Assembly: GCA_937870805.1 (NCBI GenBank)
Contig: CALMZT010000424.1
Location: 1-5,277 of the forward strand
Length of the DNA stretch: 5,277 nucleotides
DNA from: an uncultured Chloroflexota bacterium
GTDB taxonomy: Bacteria > Chloroflexota > Anaerolineae > Aggregatilineales > Phototrophicaceae
Direction of reading: 5' to 3'
Below are positions 1 to 5,277 of this stretch, piece after piece. The position numbers and the translations under genes were made by a program. The notes below the pieces were generated by a model. The model did not search any database, had not been told where the DNA came from, and was given only the letters and a program-made list of their open reading frames with translations. Positions within the stretch are counted from its first letter, which is position 1. Each line of letters opens with the position of its first letter.

Positions 1-739
1 CGACGGCACAAACTACATTAACATCACACCAATCACCAGTTCTGGCGGCGTCAGTAATCCCGTTTGGTCACCGAACGGTCAATTCGTCGCGTTTACCGCT
101 AATAATGCGCTCTTTGCGATGGATCCAACCAATCCCGGCACTGTTACACCGATCATTGACCCCGGCAGCAATCCTATTGCAGGCGTTAGCCCTGTATGGG
201 TTGATGATGACACCTTACTCTTTGTCTCCAACGTGAGTGGCTCGTATCAGATCTATACCATCGACGTGAACATCAGTGGACAAGCTACGACACCAGTACC
301 GTTAACCAGCGACGGTATCAACTACAGCCCGACTCGCTCGCCTGACGGTAGGATTGCGTTTGTCTCTGAACGTAATGGCGAAGTCGCACAAATCTATGTG
401 ATGAACGCGGACGGTTCGGGACAGCAGAAGCTCTCTACTGATCCGAGAGCACAATATGATCCGGCTTGGTCACCAGATGGTCAATACATCGCGTATGTCC
501 TTCAATTTAGCCCCACTGACCAAGACATCTATCGAATGAATGCGGACGGCTCGAATCAAATTCCGATGCCAGATGCCAGCACTGGAGTAGTGGAGAACAA
601 TCCCGGTTGGTCGCCCGGCAGTGACCGCATCATCTTCCAAGCAAACGGTCAGACGTATATCATGAACGTTGATGGCACTGGCGCAACGCCGATCTCTACA
701 GGCACAGCGCAAACCATCGACCCAACGTGGCAACCGTAA
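1..739 (+). CDS. C-terminal part of a TolB/PD40-type beta-propeller protein (5' truncated)
   Basis: The frame is open from base 2 to the TAA at 737-739 and gives 245 residues; the true start lies left of the window. An internal ATG at 119 is not a sensible start, because propeller sequence (DGTNYINIT, then PVWSPNGQFVAF) already runs in frame before it. About five PD40/WD40-like blades of roughly 40 residues are visible, marked by WSPNG, WVDDD, RSPDG, WSPDG and WSPGS. Each is followed by a hydrophobic strand and a MNADGS- or MNVDGT-type turn typical of TolB-like repeats. The protein ends in PTWQP, the usual closing strand of such propellers. Family knowledge: these domains are protein- or ligand-binding platforms, often periplasmic or surface-exposed, sometimes fused to kinases or signal peptides. 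The N-terminal partner cannot be seen, so the cellular role is unknown. A hairpin terminator follows 18 bases after the stop. Confidence 0.9.
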   Translation, partial: DGTNYINITPITSSGGVSNPVWSPNGQFVAFTANNALFAMDPTNPGTVTPIIDPGSNPIAGVSPVWVDDDTLLFVSNVSGSYQIYTIDVNISGQATTPVPLTSDGINYSPTRSPDGRIAFVSERNGEVAQIYVMNADGSGQQKLSTDPRAQYDPAWSPDGQYIAYVLQFSPTDQDIYRMNADGSNQIPMPDASTGVVENNPGWSPGSDRIIFQANGQTYIMNVDGTGATPISTGTAQTIDPTWQP

Positions 740-757
740 GCCTCAGTTCGTAACTCT

Positions 758-789
758 CAGCAGACCCTACCATGGGATAGGGTCTGCTG
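758..789 (+). terminator. Hairpin terminator after the propeller gene
   Basis: A perfect 12-bp inverted repeat (CAGCAGACCCTA at 758-769, TAGGGTCTGCTG at 778-789) encloses the 8-base loop CCATGGGA. It starts 18 bases after the upstream stop codon. The tail (CTTTCATGTTA) has only a short T run, so termination may be imperfect or factor-assisted. Position and stem strength support a transcript end separating the propeller gene from the methyltransferase. Confidence 0.75.
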
Positions 790-798
790 CTTTCATGT

Positions 799-810
799 TA
801 AGATAGGACA
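799..810 (+). promoter_or_regulatory. Possible -10 element directly before the methyltransferase start
   Basis: TAAGAT at 799-804 matches TATAAT at four of six positions and sits five bases before the ATG at 810, so transcription would begin at or next to the start codon. No good -35 box lies 16-18 bases upstream, where the terminator stem is. The only Shine-Dalgarno-like bases, AGGA at 805-808, are one base from the ATG, too close for normal use. A leaderless message is the simplest reading, but this is weak evidence from sequence alone. Confidence 0.25.
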
Positions 811-1868
811 TGAATAAATCTTCTCGAAAATCATTCCCACCATCAGAAACAAAATTTGCTGTGTACGAAGCTGAAGTCGCTGAAGGTCTTGAAGCCGTCG
901 CACGCGACGAGATCAACGATTTATTAGGCAAACAGGCGCGTAACTATCGTGTTGAAAAAGGGGTAGTGCGCTTCTCCTTCGCTGGCAAGCCACAAACGCT
1001 GTTCAAACTGCGCACGGTCAACGCTGTATACAGCTATCTTTATTTTGATGTCCCACGCCCACGCGCGCTGCTAGGACACGAACACTTCAGCCAGATATTG
1101 CAGCAAATCGAAACGATCCGCGCGCTGTCTCCACGCAGTTCGTATGAGACTTTCCACATCAGCGCCGCTGGTTCAGAGTCCTCAGTCATGAATCGCCTTA
1201 AAGACGAGCTTGTTGCACGGATCAAACTTTCCTCTGCGGACGATAAAGGGGATTTGCTCATTCGCATACGCCGCAGTGGACAAGGATGGGAAATGCTGAT
1301 TCGCCTGACGCCACGTCCGCTGGCGACACGCTCGTGGCGGGTGTGTAATTTTGAGGGAGCGCTGAATGCATCAGTGGCTCATGCGATGGTGCTGCTGACC
1401 CCTCCGTCACCAGAGGATACTTTCCTGAATATCGCATGTGGCTCAGGTTCGCTGCTGGTTGAACGTCTAGAAGCAACTGCCGTCAAACGGGCGATTGGCT
1501 GTGATATAGACCCACAAGCGCTCGACTGTGCCCAGCAAAACCTGCGTGCCAGTCGCACACATGCAACACTTTTGCACTGCGATGCGCGGACGCTTCCACT
1601 GGCTGCGGAAAGTGTGGATGTGTTGTGTGCTGATTTGCCGTTCGGGCAGTTGGTCGGCACACATGAGGAAAATGTCAGCTTCTATCCAGCTTTGCTCCGT
1701 GAAGCGGCGCGGATAGCACGGCACGAGGCGCGTTTTGTGCTGATTACGCATGAAGTCCGGTTGATGGAGTCTCTGCTGCGTGACTCTGTGGCTTGGACAA
1801 CAGAAAATATGCTGCGCGTGACTCTCGGCGGGCTGCATCCACGTATCTATGTATTGCGCAAAAGCTGA
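810..1868 (+). CDS. THUMP-domain RNA N2-guanine methyltransferase (TrmN/Trm14-like)
   Basis: Predicted cytoplasmic SAM-dependent RNA methyltransferase of 352 residues, close to the usual size of TrmN/Trm14 enzymes, which make m2G at position 6 of tRNA. The N-terminal half (about residues 17-170) looks like a THUMP/ferredoxin-like RNA-binding region, beginning YEAEVAEGLEAVARDEI. The C-terminal half is a UPF0020-type Rossmann fold. SAM-binding motif I is NIACGSGSLL at 207-216, the acidic motif is CDIDP at 231-235, and motif IV is DLPFG at 275-279. D/N-x-P-F/Y/W is the catalytic signature of base-amino methyltransferases, and the DLPFG form is nearer to Trm14/THUMPD3 than to the NPPY of RlmL-like enzymes. 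ATG 810 is the first possible start, since an in-frame TAG lies at 804-806. There is no properly spaced ribosome binding site. The exact target (tRNA G6 or another guanine) is inferred; a 23S rRNA target is the main alternative. Confidence 0.85.
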   Translation: MNKSSRKSFPPSETKFAVYEAEVAEGLEAVARDEINDLLGKQARNYRVEKGVVRFSFAGKPQTLFKLRTVNAVYSYLYFDVPRPRALLGHEHFSQILQQIETIRALSPRSSYETFHISAAGSESSVMNRLKDELVARIKLSSADDKGDLLIRIRRSGQGWEMLIRLTPRPLATRSWRVCNFEGALNASVAHAMVLLTPPSPEDTFLNIACGSGSLLVERLEATAVKRAIGCDIDPQALDCAQQNLRASRTHATLLHCDARTLPLAAESVDVLCADLPFGQLVGTHEENVSFYPALLREAARIARHEARFVLITHEVRLMESLLRDSVAWTTENMLRVTLGGLHPRIYVLRKS

Positions 1869-1874
1869 GATCAC

Positions 1875-1910
1875 TTCAAAATAAGAACGGCAGATTTATA
1901 GGTTATACAT
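1875..1910 (+). promoter_or_regulatory. Candidate promoter for the lipoprotein-glycosidase-like gene pair
   Basis: The 42-base gap after the methyltransferase is AT-rich and holds no hairpin terminator. TTCAAA at 1875-1880 matches TTGACA at four of six positions. After a 16-base spacer, TATAGG at 1897-1902 matches TATAAT at four of six. The predicted transcript would start at about 1908-1911, at the ATG itself. Alternatively the pair is simply read through from the methyltransferase. AGG at 1900-1902 lies eight bases before the ATG and could serve as a weak ribosome binding site on a read-through transcript. Confidence 0.25.
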
Positions 1911-1967
1911 ATGAGCATAAAACGCTTTTTGATATTGACGTTTGCCATGCTGTTCTTGGCAAGCTGC
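1911..1967 (+). other. Type II (lipoprotein) signal peptide with lipobox
   Basis: Residues 1-18 have the K4/R5 basic n-region, a hydrophobic core rich in L, F and I, and the lipobox LASC. Cys19 (codon 1965-1967) is the predicted lipidated residue, followed by a polar NTPEQQP tether. This fixes both the start codon and the extracytoplasmic location. Confidence 0.85.
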
Positions 1968-3506
1968 AACACCCCCGAACAACAACCCTCGATTTTGGTA
2001 TCGCTCGTTGCCGATGGCGTTGAACGTACTTATTCCTATAACTATCCGGTGACAGTTGAACAATTTTTAGCCGACGCCGAAATCGAACTCAGCGAACTTG
2101 ACCGTCCGAGTGTGCCATTGTTCACACAGATCACTGACGGGATGCGTGTGACTATCGTGCGCGTCCGCGAAGAAACGTATTGCGAACGCACAGTGATCGC
2201 TTATTCAGTCCAGCGCATCCCTGATGAACGCCAAGCCCCCGGTGCGGAATTTCTTGGCAGTTCCGGTCAAAACGGGGAACGTGAAGTCTGCTATCGAGTA
2301 CGCATTGAAGACGGCGTGCGCCTCGAACCGCAAGAGATCAACAGCACAGTTGTCACCGAGCCGCAAAATGAAATTGTCTACTTCGGTCCCAGCCAGCAGC
2401 TTGATCCCGTCGCCGTGAATGGTACGCTGGCATATGTCAGCAACAACAATGTGTGGATCATGCGCGGCAGCAGCGCCACCAAGCGCCCCCTGACGAACAC
2501 AGGTGATGTCGACCAGCGTATTTTCAGCCTATCGCCAAATGGCAGGCAGCTCATTTTCGCACGTACAGTCTCCACTGAAAATGGTCTGGATAACGAACTG
2601 TGGTACATCCCGGATACAAGCCTGGACTCCGTAACCCCAATTGCCCTGCTGCCCACCGACCTGCTCTACGCGGATTGGGTGCCCGGCAGCGACAACACGA
2701 TTAGCTACTCGACGGCAGAAGGACGCGATGTTGCCCCCGGTTGGCGCGCCAACAACGACTTATGGCTCATGCGCATCGAACCAGACACGGGCGAACCACT
2801 CGATATTCGTGAAGTCGTCACCGAGTCGATACGTGGGTTATACGACTGGTGGGGCACGCGCTTCCAGTGGTCGCCCGACGGCACGAAAGTCGCCTGTGCC
2901 CAAGCCGATGGCATCGGCATCCTTGATGTTGAAACCAATGAGTGTGTGCTGCTCATCACCTACGCAACTTTTGGCTCAGGCGAGTATTCATGGCGCTCAA
3001 CCCTCTCGTGGTCACCGGATGGCAATCTGCTCTTAACAACAGTACATGGTGCGCCTGTAGGCAATGAACCCGCCGTGAATAGTCCCGCGTTCCATGTGGC
3101 GACTACAGACACGTTTGGCGACTTTCAAGCAGCGATTGTCGAAAACGCGGGCATCTGGTCATCGCCGCGCTACTCGCCGCTGATTACGTCGCCGGACTCA
3201 CCATATCCAGCCGGATATTTGGCGTATCTGCGGGCACGGGATTGGAACAACAGCATCAATGATCGCGCCGAATATGACCTCATTGTCGCGGATCGAGATG
3301 GCAGCAACGCGCGTGTCGTGTTCCCTACGCCTGAGCAGCAGGGCATGACCGCCGATGGCTTTGCGCAGGACTTTGTGTGGAGTCCCGACGGCACACAGAT
3401 TGCGCTGATTTATCAAGGCAACTTGTGGATTGTCAATGTGGAAACAGGCATCGCCCATCAGCTTACCGTAGACGGCGCTGCGTCAAAGCCGGCTTGGGCG
3501 CGATGA
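1911..3506 (+). CDS. Surface lipoprotein: DUF348-like and G5-like modules plus C-terminal beta-propeller
   Basis: The 531-residue product starts with a lipoprotein signal: K4 R5, a hydrophobic stretch 6-17, and lipobox L16-A17-S18-C19, so it should be lipid-anchored outside the cytoplasmic membrane. Residues about 27-86 resemble the DUF348 ubiquitin-like module of YabE and RpfB (VSLVADGVERTYSY, then VTVEQFLADAEIEL, ending DGMRVTIVRV). Residues about 88-159 fit a G5 domain, with a strand opening ETYCERTVIAYSV and later GEREVCYRVRIEDG; C91 and C127 could form a disulfide. From about 165 to the end lies a beta-propeller with PD40-type blades: SLSPNG (206-211), WSPDG (320-324, 367-371, 490-494), closing with PAWAR. 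G5 and DUF348 modules usually occur in cell-wall-associated proteins; pairing them with a propeller suggests glycan or protein binding at the surface. No catalytic residues are recognised. ATG 1911 is the first start after an in-frame TAG at 1899. The stop overlaps the next gene by ATGA. Confidence 0.85.
   Translation: MSIKRFLILTFAMLFLASCNTPEQQPSILVSLVADGVERTYSYNYPVTVEQFLADAEIELSELDRPSVPLFTQITDGMRVTIVRVREETYCERTVIAYSVQRIPDERQAPGAEFLGSSGQNGEREVCYRVRIEDGVRLEPQEINSTVVTEPQNEIVYFGPSQQLDPVAVNGTLAYVSNNNVWIMRGSSATKRPLTNTGDVDQRIFSLSPNGRQLIFARTVSTENGLDNELWYIPDTSLDSVTPIALLPTDLLYADWVPGSDNTISYSTAEGRDVAPGWRANNDLWLMRIEPDTGEPLDIREVVTESIRGLYDWWGTRFQWSPDGTKVACAQADGIGILDVETNECVLLITYATFGSGEYSWRSTLSWSPDGNLLLTTVHGAPVGNEPAVNSPAFHVATTDTFGDFQAAIVENAGIWSSPRYSPLITSPDSPYPAGYLAYLRARDWNNSINDRAEYDLIVADRDGSNARVVFPTPEQQGMTADGFAQDFVWSPDGTQIALIYQGNLWIVNVETGIAHQLTVDGAASKPAWAR
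3503..3506 (+). other. ATGA stop-start overlap (translational coupling)
   Basis: The TGA of the lipoprotein gene (3504-3506) shares bases with the ATG of the glycosidase-like gene (3503-3505). No clear Shine-Dalgarno sequence precedes the ATG (upstream bases GGCTTGGGCGCG), which fits termination-reinitiation coupling and a fixed ratio of the two proteins. Confidence 0.85.
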
Positions 3507-5277
3507 CCCGCGTACATCTCATCTTTGCTGTCACACTCATGACGTTGATGGGCAGCATTGTGGCGCTGTTCAGCACAATCCAACAGCGTGACTTTATGCT
3601 GCGCGGCTACGTCGATGCCACCCAAAATGCTGAGCTTCCATTTCGCCTGCCCCTACTTGGCATGAATGCCGAGCTAACCCAATACTCTCCTGAAGAATTA
3701 CGGCGGCAGTTCGACCTCATGCAGCAGGCACATGTCGTTTGGGTGCGGCAGTTTGTGCGCTGGGATGAGATTGAGCCGCAGCAGGGGCAATATGACTGGG
3801 AAACATGGGACACGATTGTTGCAGCGCTTGAAGAATTCCCCGATTTAGAACTTGTTGCGGTGCTGATGAACTCGCCAGCCTGGACACACCCCTCTCAACA
3901 AGATAACAATCGCACTACCCCGCCAGATGATCCGGCAACATTTGCAGCATTTGCCAGCGCTTTCGCCAGCCGCTATGGAGAAAGTATCGACTACTATCAG
4001 ATTTGGGATGAACCGAATCTGACAGCCGCATGGGGGAACCTCCTGCCGCGTCCTGTCGTTTATGTGGCAATGCTGCAAGCCGCTTATACGGCGATCCATG
4101 CAGCAGATGCAGATGCAACGGTGATCGCTGGAGCACTTGCGCCAACTACGGAACAGGGACCCGAAAACGTCAGTGACATTTTGTACCTGCGCGACCTTTA
4201 TGCGCTTGGCGCACGTGACTTCATGGATGCTGCCGCCGCGAAACCCTATGGCTTTGATATTTCTCCCTTAGATCGTACTGTAGACAACGCTGCGCTGAAC
4301 TTTTCGCGCATCATCGCTTTGCGTGAAGAAATGGTACGTAACGGCGATGGACATAAAGCGCTGTGGGCAAGCGCGTGGGGCTGGAATAGTCTGCCTGAAG
4401 GCTGGACAGGCGCGCCGTCGATCTGGGGAAATATCAGTGAAGATCAGCGTATCCAATATGCACTCAGCGCCCTTGATCGTGCTGAACGTGAATGGACATG
4501 GCTTGGCGGCATGATTTTGCAGCATTGGCAGCCACTTGCACCAGTCGATGATCCACTGTGGGGTTTCGCGGTGATTGATCAACAGGGAAACCCTACCGCA
4601 CTGTGGTCAGCCCTTGCGCAACGTACAATACCCAATAGTGCCAATGATGGTTTGTTTCCCGCCGCAAATCCTTATACACGTTACAGTGGGGTATGGACGT
4701 TCAGCAATCTCGGCGCAGATATTGGCTGGATACGACCCACCGATAGTCAACTCGAATTTACATTTACGGGAACAGACGTTGCGCTGCTGCTGCGGCAGGA
4801 TAACTACGTCGCTTATCTTTATCCAACGATTGATGGACAGCCAGCCAATGCCACAGCGCATGACCCTGATGGTACAGCATACATTGTCCTCACGAGCAAC
4901 AGCTTGCTTCCAGAAACCGACCTGGTAGCTGTTGCACGTAACCTGAGTAATGCGCAGCATACGCTTCGCGTGATAGCAGATCGTGGCGAAGATCGTTGGG
5001 CGTTGGCAGGTTACGGTGTGAGTTCGGGCGATTTAGCCGCGCCCTATAACAGTCAGATTTCTATCGCGTTACTGACGATGATAATTGCCAGTATCAGCGT
5101 CATCGTTACAGGGTGGCAAATCAATTGGCGGGCGGTGTTCAAACCCCTCGATGGTTGGTGGCAGCGCCTTTCTGAAGCAGCACAAATTCTGATTAGCGTA
5201 GCAACATCTATTGCCTTGTTGATCGGAATGCTGCTGACATGGGGCGACGCTGTGCCTGCATTGTTCCGCCGCGATGA
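3503..5277 (+). CDS. Membrane-anchored clan-A glycoside-hydrolase-like protein with jelly-roll and C-terminal membrane helices (3' truncated)
   Basis: Open for 591 codons with no stop before the right edge. ATG 3503 overlaps the upstream TGA (ATGA), and residues 4-26 form a membrane anchor or uncleaved signal. Residues about 50-385 look like a clan-A (beta/alpha)8 barrel: VWVRQFVRWDEIEP (79-92), QIWDEPNL around the acid/base position (E170), KPYGFD (247-252) and LWASAWGWN (287-295). Compared with the usual WNEPN, HxY and WxTExGW motifs, Asn is Asp169, His is Lys247 and the nucleophile Glu is Ala291, so hydrolase activity is doubtful. Residues about 394-512 form a beta-rich, jelly-roll-like domain (ADIGW, FTGTDVALLL, TIDGQPAN, HTLRV, WALAGYGV). 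Helices follow at about 519-540 and 560-580, separated by a loop with R543, K547 and R555. Positive-inside topology puts the barrel and jelly-roll outside. More helices, perhaps an O-antigen-ligase-like unit, may follow; that is inference. Plausible role: cell-surface or exopolysaccharide glycan handling with the coupled lipoprotein. Confidence 0.8.
   Translation, partial: MTRVHLIFAVTLMTLMGSIVALFSTIQQRDFMLRGYVDATQNAELPFRLPLLGMNAELTQYSPEELRRQFDLMQQAHVVWVRQFVRWDEIEPQQGQYDWETWDTIVAALEEFPDLELVAVLMNSPAWTHPSQQDNNRTTPPDDPATFAAFASAFASRYGESIDYYQIWDEPNLTAAWGNLLPRPVVYVAMLQAAYTAIHAADADATVIAGALAPTTEQGPENVSDILYLRDLYALGARDFMDAAAAKPYGFDISPLDRTVDNAALNFSRIIALREEMVRNGDGHKALWASAWGWNSLPEGWTGAPSIWGNISEDQRIQYALSALDRAEREWTWLGGMILQHWQPLAPVDDPLWGFAVIDQQGNPTALWSALAQRTIPNSANDGLFPAANPYTRYSGVWTFSNLGADIGWIRPTDSQLEFTFTGTDVALLLRQDNYVAYLYPTIDGQPANATAHDPDGTAYIVLTSNSLLPETDLVAVARNLSNAQHTLRVIADRGEDRWALAGYGVSSGDLAAPYNSQISIALLTMIIASISVIVTGWQINWRAVFKPLDGWWQRLSEAAQILISVATSIALLIGMLLTWGDAVPALFRRD

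Noticed and set aside
119..739. Treating ATG 119 as the true start of the first propeller gene
   Set aside because: Propeller repeat sequence continues in frame upstream of it to the window edge, so the gene is truncated, not short.
1467..1874. 135-codon minus-strand frame opposite the methyltransferase
   Set aside because: It lies antisense to a well-supported coding region with SAM motifs; the translation is Cys/His/Arg-rich without any domain, as expected for a shadow frame.
1869..1910. Terminator between the methyltransferase and lipoprotein genes
   Set aside because: No inverted repeat followed by a T run is visible in this 42-base gap.
2641..3036. 131-codon plus-strand frame inside the lipoprotein gene
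   Set aside because: Out-of-frame shadow of the propeller; low-complexity Pro/Ser/Arg-rich translation.
4101..4116. Short GCAGAT direct repeat in the glycosidase-like gene
   Set aside because: Only two copies plus a partial one, encoding an ordinary Ala-Asp run in an expected helix-strand junction; no sign of a functional repeat.
4575..4960. 117-codon frames on both strands inside the glycosidase-like gene
   Set aside because: Both overlap the continuous frame from 3503, which carries coherent domain sequence; the translations show no recognisable motif.
1..5277. Mobile element, CRISPR array, defence system or structured RNA
   Set aside because: No terminal inverted repeats, transposase or integrase motifs, spaced direct repeats, nuclease motifs, or tRNA/rRNA-like sequence were seen; almost all of the window is accounted for by four genes.

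Overview
The window is a gene-dense, all-plus-strand stretch of bacterial chromosome with four genes. Two are cut by the window edges. The protein styles recall Chloroflexota (Anaerolineae and relatives): PD40/TolB-type propellers with repeated SPDG motifs, a lipobox-bearing surface propeller, and a membrane-anchored glycosidase-fold protein with a C-terminal jelly-roll and further membrane helices. This assignment is an inference from protein style; no marker gene is present. There is no sign of mobile DNA, CRISPR, tRNA or rRNA.

Layout: (1) up to 739, the C-terminal 245 residues of a TolB/PD40-like beta-propeller protein. (2) 758-789, a perfect 12-bp inverted repeat that probably ends its transcript. 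(3) 810-1868, a THUMP plus Rossmann-fold N2-guanine-type RNA methyltransferase, resembling TrmN/Trm14. (4) 1911-3506, a lipoprotein joining a YabE/RpfB-like DUF348-type module and a probable G5 domain to a C-terminal beta-propeller. (5) From 3503 to the right edge, a reading frame of at least 591 codons with no stop. It encodes an N-terminally anchored clan-A glycoside-hydrolase-like domain, a jelly-roll domain, and the first two of what may be several C-terminal transmembrane helices.

Genes 4 and 5 overlap by ATGA and almost certainly form a translationally coupled pair acting outside the membrane, plausibly in cell-surface glycan binding, sensing or assembly. The methyltransferase looks like an unrelated housekeeping gene between two propeller genes.

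The most interesting signal is in the last gene. The glycosidase fold is recognisable, but three positions that normally define the clan-A active site appear changed: Asn to Asp before the acid/base Glu, a His to Lys in the beta-6 HxY position, and the beta-7 nucleophile Glu to Ala. This suggests a non-catalytic glycan-binding or scaffold domain fused to a polytopic membrane region. The second notable item is the DUF348-G5-propeller lipoprotein encoded just upstream and coupled to it.
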